The notes under the pieces are model-generated. The model saw only the letters and a program-made list of their open reading frames with translations, had not been told where the DNA came from and made no database searches. A DNA stretch of 12,144 nucleotides from the NCBI GenBank assembly GCA_025399215.1, contig MU621525.1:1-12144 (forward strand), written 5' to 3'. Below are positions 1-7,841 of this stretch, piece after piece. The DNA comes from Globomyces pollinis-pini (taxonomy: Eukaryota > Chytridiomycota > Chytridiomycetes > Rhizophydiales > Globomycetaceae). The position numbers were made by a program, and so were the translations under genes. The first letter of the stretch is position 1, and each line of letters starts with the position of its first letter.

Positions 1-26
1 TGTTGGAGGGGGGTTTTCAAAATCCA

Positions 27-592
27 TCATTCTTCCTTGAGTAACTCCCTCAACTCCATGAGTAAATATCCTAACCTATTTTTTCCACTCCCATCACCAC
101 CATCACCCCTATACAATAAAATACATTTCATCCCATTACCAATATCGATCATTCTTTGTATGTTCAACAAGTAATGCATCTCCAGTAGAAATCAATAATC
201 CTTTTAAATGTTCATGTTGAGTAAATTTAGCATATAAAGCTTCTCGCATGATATCTTCTTTCACTTCTTCCCAATCGGTTCGTAATGGTAATGATCGGGA
301 ACGACCTTTTCTAGCAGCTGCACCTGGACTAGTCATATTTCGAATATCCTCTACAATTTCCAAATTGTCATGAAATTTCATCGCTGATGGGGTTGGTGAT
401 GATAAGCTTACCTTGAAAGTAATGTTCGGTTGTTGGCCAAAATGAATTGTTTATATAAATTGGTGCATTATAGAAATTTGAAAATTGTCCATGTGTATTA
501 CTTTTACCTTTTTTTTTAGTTATTTTTTGTAGTTTTAAATACCATAAAAGTTGATGACTGTTTTCATTGGTTTCTTTTTTTTTGTTTGACAT
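27..592 (-). CDS. NADAR/YbiA-like N-glycosidase, three exons
   Basis: Spliced from 592-412, 383-140 and 108-27, giving 168 residues and a TGA stop. The introns (384-411, 28 nt; 109-139, 31 nt) are GT-AG, and removing them restores family motifs: HYFQ|AMKF at the first junction and RYW|GDGG at the second. NADAR landmarks run in order: GQFSNFYNAPI (residues 35-45), FWPTTEHYFQAMKF (51-64), AARKGRSRSLPLR (83-95), VEHTKNDRYWGDGG (133-146) and GKNRLGYLLMELRE (150-163). That is essentially full length for YbiA. Known members cleave N-glycosidic bonds, either in damaged riboflavin intermediates or in ADP-ribosylated guanine; which substrate applies here cannot be told. The start at 592 is the only in-frame ATG upstream of the domain; the frame stays open to about 694 but has no ATG, only a GTG at 673. 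Residues 19-28 (Lys-rich) look like an insertion. Removing a possible 42-nt in-frame intron (542-501) would delete them, but this is undecided. Confidence 0.9.
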
Positions 593-612
593 CCAAAATA
601 GTTGCTCATCTG

Positions 613-619
613 TTTTATA
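613..619 (-). promoter_or_regulatory. TATA box of the NADAR gene
   Basis: On the minus strand this reads TATAAAA followed by CAG, the same context as the TATA box before the hydrolase gene at 9797. It begins 27 nt upstream of the ATG at 592, which leaves room for almost no 5' leader. An out-of-frame ATG lies 10 nt after the box, but probably upstream of the transcription start. Confidence 0.5.
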
Positions 620-1166
620 GGGACCTTGTGTGACGGTGTCTGATGACTCATGTGATTTTTCAAACTTGGTCACAAAAGCAATGGCAAGTGACAGTCACAG
701 TGAGAACTATGAGTCACAATGGACTTCAACAAGAAACTATTTTGAAACAAAACGTGATTCTTACCAGTTCCCTTTCAATTCTCCAAAAAAAAAAAAAATT
801 ACACAGATTGGTTAGTATACTTGTATGATGATTACCAAAGACTTTATTGACGCCATCGAACTGGTTAGATGATTGTGAATGTTGGAAAAATACTAAAAAA
901 GGTTTATCAATGACTTGATTCTACAATAATTTGGTTCTGCAATAGTCTAGCATTTCACATTTCATTTCCAGATAGAGACAGTAAACGACCTAGTCATTCC
1001 CATTTATAGATAAAACGAACTATGAAACTTGCTTCAATATCTTTTTATATGTAAGTTGATTCGTACACATTAACCATTGTTTGAAAGAAACAAAAGAGTG
1101 ATATTACATACTTAACCATTCAAATTAAATTAAAGAATCAAAGAATTGGGAAAGAGAATGAAAAAT
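620..1166. other. Intergenic region, no gene seen
   Basis: This lies between the NADAR start and the zinc-finger stop, two genes on the same strand. Two overlapping plus-strand frames of about 60 codons (630-828) are low-complexity, end in a poly-A run near 784-798 and look like chance ORFs. I see no tRNA, repeat family or conserved motif. Confidence 0.6.
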
Positions 1167-1610
1167 TTAATTATTTTTAGCATATTCTTTATCAGCAGCC
1201 AAAGGAACAGTAATAGGAAATCTTCCGCATTGAGTACATTTGAAAACACATTTATACATGTATTGATCTTTTCGACGATATACATCAAGTAACTTCATAT
1301 GATCCACACCACAAACACATGGACTATTCCGATTGGGAGAGATTGATAAATTGTCCAAGTTCAAAATGATATCATCAGATTTGGGTAAATTCTTACGGGC
1401 CCATTTAGGATGGTATTGAAAAACATGTGGTTCAATAGAATCAAGTGTTGGTAATGGCTGACTGCATTGAGGGCAATAACGATGGGATTGAATGTGTTGT
1501 TTTAAACCCTGTTGACTAAAAATGTCTTTTGAACAAATATAACAGTAAGGCATTAGTATTTTAGAGATTTCTTTTTCTCTTAATGACAAGTTATTATGAC
1601 TTTCTGTCAT
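1167..1610 (-). CDS. Small C2H2 zinc-finger protein
   Basis: One exon, 147 residues, TAA stop. Two C2H2 fingers are visible: C23-x2-C26-x12-H39-x3-H43 and C46-x2-C49-x12-H62-x4-H67, only two residues apart. A second Cys group follows: CVCG at 98-101 and C121-x3-C125-x2-C128, which could bind another zinc. The first finger has the usual spacing and a hydrophobic residue (F31) in the core; the second lacks the typical F and L pattern. Such small proteins may bind DNA, RNA or protein, and nothing here says which. Two out-of-frame ATGs at 1617 and 1614 open an 8-codon upstream frame (1617-1594) that overlaps the start. Met20 is an alternative start just before the first finger. I do not recognise an orthologue. 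Confidence 0.75.
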   Translation of the reverse strand: MTESHNNLSLREKEISKILMPYCYICSKDIFSQQGLKQHIQSHRYCPQCSQPLPTLDSIEPHVFQYHPKWARKNLPKSDDIILNLDNLSISPNRNSPCVCGVDHMKLLDVYRRKDQYMYKCVFKCTQCGRFPITVPLAADKEYAKNN

Positions 1611-2203
1611 GCATCATGCGTATGTAACATCAACCTCTTTATGCGACTTTTAAAGTAACACTGTATATGAATAGCTATAAGAAAGTGACCGGCTTTAAAA
1701 ACATTCCTTTGAATACTAATGTAATTGTTGCTTATCATCACAAAAGGTTGTTCCAATTGGTAAGGGTATCCATGAATAATGATTCCATTTGTGTTTGGTG
1801 AAATCTGCAAAAGGAAAAATAAACATCAACAACAAATGAAAGTAGAATAGACAAACCGAGGATACACAAACAGAACAGCCATCATCTCATGTCCACATTA
1901 GAAAATCATTAGGGAGTTGGGTACAACAACATTGGGAAGCTGTGTTTTTTTTTCAAGGCGTTGGTATAAAGAAGTGGAAAACATCTTTGGTTTCTTCAAC
2001 ATTGATTTGATTGAATGAATAAAAACCAAGTAAGATTCAATAGAATCGCGTATGGATTGATATCCGATTGATGGATGACTTGATTGGTGAAGGATGAAGT
2101 GGATGATCCATTTGGGAGATGTTTGTGAAACAGAATTTAAGGCACTGCACTGATTCAATGTATTTATAACAGAAACAATTGTACTGAGAACATTCATTAC
2201 TAA
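1611..2203 (-). other. Uncertain region with two open minus-strand frames
   Basis: Two minus-strand frames are open here: 2197-1898 (99 codons, ATG start) and 1810-1607 (67 codons). Neither shows a recognisable domain. A pyrimidine-rich stretch ending in GCAG at 1807-1821 (minus strand) resembles a splice acceptor, so the two could be exons of one gene, perhaps ending at a TAA at 1639-1641 after a further 28-nt intron. Against this, that acceptor is unlike the TAG-type acceptors elsewhere in the window, and the 99-codon frame starts only 6 bp from the plus-strand gene at 2204. The region may simply be the divergent promoter and leader of its two neighbours. Confidence 0.25.
2161..2169 (+). 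promoter_or_regulatory. TATA-like box for the gene at 2204
   Basis: TATTTATAA begins 43 nt before the ATG at 2204. The position fits the short TATA-to-ATG spacing of other genes in this window. Confidence 0.4.
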
Positions 2204-3145
2204 ATGTCATACTATACTACAGCTATAAATCAATCTATCGACCATCGTACTATTTATCAAGACAAGACAATGTCTACTATTTATCAAGACAAAGCACATT
2301 CTCCAATAGACTCTGATGTTCAAACTTGTTATGAAAGTGATCATGACAGTTTAATATCAGCTCATGTTTCTGCTACTCCTTTGAATTCTCGTAGTACATT
2401 AGTTAATGGTTTCCAATCCACTTATACTCAAAACCATTATCAATACCAACAACGTATTCCACCTTCTTCTTTGTATGGTCAATATCCACCTATTCAACAT
2501 TTTACTGAAGCACCTTATTCATTAGACTATTACTTACCAGTCTATCAAACGGATCATTATACCACTTCATTCCCTCCTAAAACTCGAACCTCATATGAAC
2601 GTATACAAGATATTCTTGATGGAGGAGAAATTGATATACCATTACATCTCTATTATTTTTGTGATGAAATTGGTATTCAAGATTTAACCAAATTAATTTA
2701 CAAGAATATTTTAAAGATTAATCAACCTTTTCAAGCAGTACAAGGATATCAACGACAAACAGAAGAAGATATTGAAATTGAATTGAAAGATACTTTAATT
2801 ATTACAAGTTATGATTTTCAAGGAAATGTATTTGGAAAGAATTTGACAAAACAAAGTCAAGGTAAATTTCCATTGAAATGTATTCAACTTGATATTGAAT
2901 TACAAACACAAATTAATTTAATATTTTATTCAACAACGATGACATTAAAAGATATTCCAAAAGTATTTCAATATTGTCAACAAGAATTTCCAGAATATTT
3001 TAAATTTTGTATGTTGAATGAATTAAATTTAAAACCGGATCGATATGATCAATTTATTGTTTATGGTCATTCATCATTTCAATTGGGTATTCAAAAATTT
3101 CTTGGAAAAGTAGTGAAACCATCACAAACTCATATTATGAATTAA
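2204..3145 (+). CDS. Hypothetical protein, 313 residues
   Basis: Single exon, ATG to TAA, no recognised family. Residues 1-130 are low-complexity and rich in Ser, Tyr, Gln and His; a 27-nt direct repeat (2249-2265 and 2276-2292) encodes TIYQDK twice. From about residue 128 the protein looks folded: alternating hydrophobic and charged stretches, an acidic helix near EEDIEIELKD, and an aromatic-rich C-terminal part with EFPEYFKF. There is no signal peptide or membrane helix. The disordered head and compact tail suggest a regulatory or adaptor protein, but this is only inference. The neighbour upstream is divergent. The TATA-like box at 2161 and the AATAAA at 3165 bracket the gene, which supports it as a complete transcription unit. 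Confidence 0.75.
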   Translation: MSYYTTAINQSIDHRTIYQDKTMSTIYQDKAHSPIDSDVQTCYESDHDSLISAHVSATPLNSRSTLVNGFQSTYTQNHYQYQQRIPPSSLYGQYPPIQHFTEAPYSLDYYLPVYQTDHYTTSFPPKTRTSYERIQDILDGGEIDIPLHLYYFCDEIGIQDLTKLIYKNILKINQPFQAVQGYQRQTEEDIEIELKDTLIITSYDFQGNVFGKNLTKQSQGKFPLKCIQLDIELQTQINLIFYSTTMTLKDIPKVFQYCQQEFPEYFKFCMLNELNLKPDRYDQFIVYGHSSFQLGIQKFLGKVVKPSQTHIMN

Positions 3146-3164
3146 TACATTGTAAAGACCTCTT

Positions 3165-3170
3165 AATAAA
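3165..3170 (+). terminator. AATAAA poly(A) signal
   Basis: A canonical AATAAA lies 20 nt after the TAA stop of the 313-residue protein. It overlaps the start of the 37-nt tandem repeat. Confidence 0.5.
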
Positions 3171-3242
3171 AATGTAAAGCCTCTTATTTTCTATTACTTG
3201 TTCATAAAATGTAATGCATCTTATATTCTATTACTTGTTCAT
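3169..3242 (+). repeat. 37-nt tandem repeat, two copies
   Basis: Copies at 3169-3205 and 3206-3242 differ at only a few positions; both end in TCTATTACTTGTTCAT. A degraded partial copy (TGTAAAGACCTCTTAAT) lies just before, at about 3151-3167. It sits in the likely 3' untranslated region of the upstream gene. Confidence 0.85.
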
Positions 3243-3291
3243 CTGATTGAGTGTTAAAAGTTCATTATTAGATTTGGATATCCATATTCAA

Positions 3292-3352
3292 AACAAGTTT
3301 GTTTTTTTACTTCTCTGATCTTTAAAGTATGTGAATCTTCAACAAACTTGTT
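3292..3352. repeat. 12-bp inverted repeat, 37-nt spacer
   Basis: AACAAGTTTGTT at 3292-3303 is the exact reverse complement of AACAAACTTGTT at 3341-3352. Each arm is itself nearly palindromic. The surrounding stretch 3243-3410 holds no gene. The function is unknown; it could be a terminator hairpin or chance in AT-rich DNA. Confidence 0.6.
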
Positions 3353-3410
3353 CTCTTGGATTGTTTTTGGATTTGAAAATGATGTTTAAAAACTAAGAAA
3401 AAAAAAAAGC

Positions 3411-3608
3411 ATGACAGAGTATATAAATGAAGAAGAGTATATAAATGAAACAGAAAAAGAATGGGATGAAGATAGTGAAGAAGAAGAAGAAGAAATTGAT
3501 ACCAAAAGGGTGATAGTGATGATGACACCCATGTTAAGTAAAGCTATTGGAAGATTAGTGATGTTGAATATTCTTCGATATTCATTTAAACACTTTATTA
3601 GTGTATGA
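3411..3608 (+). CDS. Doubtful small acidic ORF, 65 codons
   Basis: ATG to TGA. The first half is very acidic: EYINEE and EYINET from an 18-nt repeated unit (3417-3431 and 3435-3449), then an SEEEEEE run. The second half is basic and hydrophobic, including MLSKAIGRLVMLNILRYSF. Two TATATAAA sequences lie inside its first codons (3420-3427, 3438-3445), so this stretch may instead be promoter-like DNA. A poly-A run precedes the ATG. No family is recognised, so it may be a real micropeptide, an exon or chance. The opposite-strand frame 3528-3322 is a low-complexity shadow. Confidence 0.3.
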   Translation: MTEYINEEEYINETEKEWDEDSEEEEEEIDTKRVIVMMTPMLSKAIGRLVMLNILRYSFKHFISV

Positions 3609-3682
3609 TTTTACTATCATTCAAATAAATTTCATTTTAAAGTAACTACTTGCAATAAATTATGAGTAACTATCATTATGTT

Positions 3683-3726
3683 ATTAACTAGTAATTACAA
3701 CAATATTAACTAGTAACTACAACAAT
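3683..3726 (+). repeat. 22-nt tandem repeat, two copies
   Basis: ATTAACTAGTAATTACAACA at 3683 recurs from 3705 with a single change (AATT to AACT), in two adjacent 22-nt units. Related TAGTAATTAGTAATG follows at about 3745. It lies about 50-130 bp upstream of the TATA box of the coiled-coil gene, within the gene-free stretch 3609-3808. Confidence 0.8.
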
Positions 3727-3771
3727 ACTAAACTATCGTTGTATTAGTAATTAGTAATGAATGTCAATTGG

Positions 3772-3779
3772 TATTTAAA
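3772..3779 (+). promoter_or_regulatory. TATA-like box of the coiled-coil gene
   Basis: TATTTAAA begins exactly 37 nt before the ATG at 3809, the same distance as the TATA box of the hydrolase gene. A T-rich tract lies between the box and the start codon. Confidence 0.5.
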
Positions 3780-3808
3780 TTGAATTTTTTCTTTGAGTTT
3801 CAAATTCA

Positions 3809-6800
3809 ATGGACAAAACCAAAGAAATGAAATCAATTTGGTCAGAATTAAATCAAATTATAAAGGATTTAAATACCGATTTAATTCATATCCCTTCCCT
3901 AAAAAATACTATTAATATGTCCCCTATTTTACCTAAAAATATTAAAGATTTACTTACCTTAAATTTATCAAATTCAATTGATTTAAATCATTCAAATACT
4001 TTAAATTTACTTCATTCCATACTAGATCCTATTTTAATACTTTCAAATTTAGATCCTTTAAATCCTTTACCTTCTCATTCAACTTTTTTAAAAGGTATCA
4101 TATCTATTGTTATTAATCATTATTAGATCCTGATACAAATATAAATATTCAATCCTTGTATGATGAACATCAAGATCCAAATGATTCAAATCAATCAATA
4201 GATTTCAATTTGTTAACCAATAATAAAATATTACATAGTCCTGTATCCAACAATCAATCAAACGAACGTATGGAATCATTTACTGAAGATTTGTTTGATA
4301 CTCAAATGCCATCACCAACTTTTTCAGATACTACTATATCTTCACCACATTCAATGTATCGATCTTCTCCATTAGCATCAAAAAACAAACTATTATCGAA
4401 AATCAATCAAAGCAAGTTTTCATGGAATAATCAAAGTACTGATCAAGTCACTGGTTTCCAAAATACTAATCAAGTCGCTGGTTTCCAAAATACTAATCAA
4501 GGCACTGGTTTCCAAAATACTAATCAAGTCACTGGTTTAAATAGTACTGATCAAGTACCTGATTTCAAAGCAGAACATTCCAATCAAAACCCAAATAGTT
4601 TCATGGATTCTAATCCTTCAGTTGATCAAACTTCAAAAAAGTTTAATTTTGAAAATCATTCGGAAATCAAAACAATGGATTCATTAAAGGATCAAATAAA
4701 TTCGGAACTCAAAACAATGGATTCATTAAAGGATCAAAATAATTCGGAACTTAAAACAATGGATTCATCAAATAAGGAAAAAGTATCAAAAATACCCATC
4801 TTGGTTTCTCCAAGTCATTCAAAATTGGAAAGTTATAGGAATACTAAATTTAAAAATTCAATTCTTAATGATTCAACTAATTCTATTCATAAAGTACCCA
4901 TGTATCAAAATACTGTACATTCTCATGTTATCAATCACTCCCCTAATGTCTCGAAATCAAACTCTCATGAACTCTCGAAATCAACTCCTGATGTATTTAA
5001 ATCAACCACTCCTGACCTCAATCAATCAACCCCCGATATATTTAAATCAAGCACTCCTGATATATTTAAATCAAACTCTCCTGAAATCAAATTCAAGGTC
5101 GCTAAATCACACTCTTCTGATGTCACCAAATCTTTGATGGATAGTGATACCCCATTAAAACACTTTAATCAATACTCAAACACTAGCCATTCGATATTGG
5201 AACCAGAAGACCAGTCACATCAATATGTTATTGAAACTCCATCCAAGAAATCAAACTTGATCAGTTTATCTCCACCCAAACCTGTGACGACATCAGATAC
5301 GCAAGCCTTTGATGATAGTATGATGGAAAAGAAAGATGGTGAACGATTAAAGTCTAGGTTGCCTGCCAGAGTGACCACAAATAGAAAATCAATGTTGGGA
5401 TTGTCTAATGTATCATTCACTGATAATTTTAGTTTTGGTCAGGATGAACCTAGTTTAGATGGATCTGAACCATCAATGACCATCTCTCAATTACAAGATT
5501 TACAAACAAATAAAAGTGAATCAAATATTGGGATTCTTCCACCAAAACCAATCTCTACCGTTGAACTTAAAAGTGAACCAAAGCCAATCACAGGTGTTGA
5601 ATTAAAAAGTGAACCAAAACCTTTGATTTCAAACAAGATTTTGTTGTTGGATAAACAAGTCAAAGAAAATTTGAAATTAGAAGATGAAAATGGAATACCT
5701 GCACGAAGACAATCAACTTCATTTACCGAAGATCATGCACAAAATTTCCATGAAAAACGAAATTTCTTTAATACAGACATGACATCCTCAATCAATTCTA
5801 CAACTGACCAAAATCGATTCTTTAGCAATATGACTTTACCAGATACCAATCGATTATCCATTACATCCGAAAACACCTCATTTTCATCTGATTTTATCGT
5901 AAACGAGTTGATATTAAATGATAGCTTCCTGATTCGGATGATTTGGAAAAGTTACAATCGGTTGTATCTAAATTAGCTCGAAAACTGAAACGACGAGAAC
6001 GAGAATTAGAAAAACGTGATCTTGAATGTTCCAATTTAAATGATCAAGTGGAATCCATCACTAAAACAAATATGATGATCAAAAAAGAATTGAATGATTT
6101 AAATTCAAAACATGACATTATTTTACAAACCAATGAAACTGTAATTATTTTATTTATTAATGTTTTATAGTTGGAAAAGAAATTGAATGAATTTGATCAA
6201 GATGTTTTGATTATTAAAGGTTTAAATGATTTTGTAACTGTATAGATTTACAAAAAGCTTTGGGGATAGTTGAAGAAGAAAAAAAATCATTGATAGCTTT
6301 ACATCGTACCGAGATTGAAGTAACCATAATTCAATATTTATCATACAATAGGATATGAATGATAAATTAAAAGAAATGGAAAGTAGATATGAAAATGAAT
6401 TAAAATCTTTAAATGTTGAACAATCCAAAACCAATGCTGAGTTTGAATCCAAAATACAGGTGAATGAAATGACATGTTGATGAATTAGATGTTGAAGGAT
6501 ATGGAAGTTAGTAGTGATGATAAAAATGAAAATCAAGAAAGAGAAATTTTAGATATGAAACAAGATTTACAAGAACTTTATAATCGAATTCAAACATTAA
6601 TGGATGAAAATGAACTTTTAAAAATCCAATTAATTGAATTTAATCATTTAAGTATTCCAAATGATCTTGGTATGACACTTGATAATAACATTTCAATATC
6701 TAAAAATCATCAAGAAACACAAGTTGATATACAAATGATTGATTCAAGTCATCAAACCAATCCTACAAAAACCAAACTTGTTGTTAGTCCATTAAGTATT

Positions 6801-7748
6801 TACGAAATCCAACCTGATTTTGAAAAATATCAACAAGAATTAAATACATTAGAATATCAAATCACCATTCGAGATGATAAATTTAAACAATATGAAATTG
6901 AAAATCAAAATTTAAAAAATCAAATATCAATATTAAATCATCAATTATTTAATAGTGAAAAAGAAAAGAATGAACTCATTGAAGAAAATCGATTTTATGA
7001 AAAAACGTTGATGAACAAGATTAAAACCATTCAAGATACCATCACAAACGATCAACAACAATTAGTAATTTTTTTTTTTTCAAAATTGATGATAGGAATT
7101 GGTTACCAATGAAATGGATGATATCAAAGATGGATTGATACGAAATCAAAAACGAATGATACAACAACAGAATATTAATAAGGAAATGGATATTTGGATT
7201 GATCAAACTGAACTTGGACTGGTTGATATTGAAAAACAACGTAATGGTAACATTCTTTAAATTTTTTTAAAACATAGATATTATTAATGAAATGGAACGT
7301 TATCGAAATAATAATACACAATTAAAGAAACAGATTTATAAATCTAGAAAGAATCAAGTTGAATTAGGTTTGAAAAGTAAAACTCCAGTACAAGCATTAA
7401 CAGATATCCCTGGAGTTTTTTATTCTACACCCGTGAAACCTATTCGACTTTTATCTGCCTCTCCTATATCTGGTGATATCGTTGAACCTAGTTTTGAAGT
7501 GAATTCATCACTTGAACCCAAAATTGATTCATCAACTCCAACGAAAAAAGTGATAGTACGTAAAGATAAAATTCAATGGGTAATTATTTTTTTCCAAGTT
7601 TTGATTATTTTAGGTGAATTCTATTTGGATTGGATGTATTGTTATGTTTATGATTGTTTATTATAATTTTGTTGGTAGTGTTTGGTATGGATCTTTTCCT
7701 AGATCTACTACTTCTTCACCAACTTTCTTTTCTGATGTTATCATCTAA
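3809..7748 (+). CDS. Large coiled-coil protein with C-terminal membrane tail, ten exons
   Basis: Exons: 3809-4094, 4127-5898, 5925-6140, 6171-6219, 6246-6319, 6352-6459, 6489-7064, 7096-7246, 7278-7579, 7614-7748. The nine introns are 26-34 nt; the joined frame is 3669 nt (1222 residues plus TAA) without internal stops. Residues 1-95 are Leu/Asn-rich. About 96-685 is disordered, Ser/Thr/Pro-rich, with four repeat blocks and many SP/TP sites, including CDK-type T-P-x-K at T466. Residues 687 to about 1090 form a long coiled coil (for example SKLARKLKRRERELEKRDLE). T1128 and T1164 are further T-P-x-K sites. Exon 10 encodes a membrane helix, about 1182-1204, with roughly 18 residues after it. SKIP (316-319) and SRLP (505-508) resemble EB1-binding SxIP motifs. 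The layout suggests a tail-anchored cytoskeletal, spindle-pole or nuclear-envelope protein; this role is inferred, and no named family is recognised. Confidence 0.85.
4438..4572 (+). repeat. 27-nt coding tandem repeat, five copies
   Basis: Units at 4438, 4465, 4492, 4519 and 4546 encode nine-residue variants of T-[DN]-Q-V-T-G-F-Q-N. The first three are nearly identical in DNA and the last two are drifted, which suggests recent slippage expansion. They lie in the disordered part of the coiled-coil protein. Confidence 0.95.
4660..4776 (+). repeat. 42-nt coding tandem repeat, about 2.8 copies
   Basis: Units start at 4660, 4702 and 4744; the last is cut short. They encode SE[IL]KTMDSLKDQxN. DNA identity between the first two copies is very high. 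Confidence 0.95.
4936..5091 (+). repeat. Degenerate 7-8 residue coding repeat (STPDIFK type)
   Basis: Residues 366-417 of the coiled-coil protein repeat S-x-[ST]-P-[DE]-x-x-K with some drift: HSPNVSK, STPDVFK, STTPDLNQ, STPDIFK, SSTPDIFK, SNSPEIK. Nearly every unit carries an SP or TP, giving an array of minimal proline-directed phosphorylation sites. Confidence 0.9.
5545..5622 (+). repeat. 36-nt coding repeat, two copies plus
   Basis: Units 5545-5580 and 5581-5616 encode KPIxxVELKSEP, followed by the first two codons of a third copy. Each unit contains LKSE, which fits the psi-K-x-E sumoylation consensus. Confidence 0.9.
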
Positions 7749-7841
7749 TGGATACAATTTCTTTTCTTTTTAAATGAATTTTTTAATGTTCTTTTGATTG
7801 TATTGTTAGTGTAACACGAAATCAAAGTCCAAGATTTTTTA

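Noticed and set aside
501..542. 42-nt (or 35-nt) intron in the first NADAR exon
   Set aside because: The 35-nt version creates an immediate stop. The 42-nt version keeps frame but is longer than every other intron here, so it is left as a possibility only.
368..673. NADAR first exon starting at 673
   Set aside because: The codon at 673 is GTG, not ATG. In a eukaryotic gene the in-frame ATG at 592, with a TATA box 27 nt upstream, is more likely.
630..828. Two overlapping plus-strand ORFs
   Set aside because: Low-complexity, overlap the NADAR promoter and end in a poly-A run; no domain.
3322..3528. 68-codon minus-strand Leu/Phe-rich ORF
   Set aside because: Produced by reading the acidic GAA/GAT-rich stretch backwards.
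4868..5137. 89-codon ORF inside the coiled-coil gene
   Set aside because: Out-of-frame shadow of the STPD repeat; its repetitive Leu/Asn/Gln protein mirrors the repeat in another frame.
6220..6245. Stop codon at 6243 read as the end of the coiled-coil gene
   Set aside because: The TAG is the acceptor of a 26-nt intron; removing it keeps the heptad-rich frame open into the next exon.
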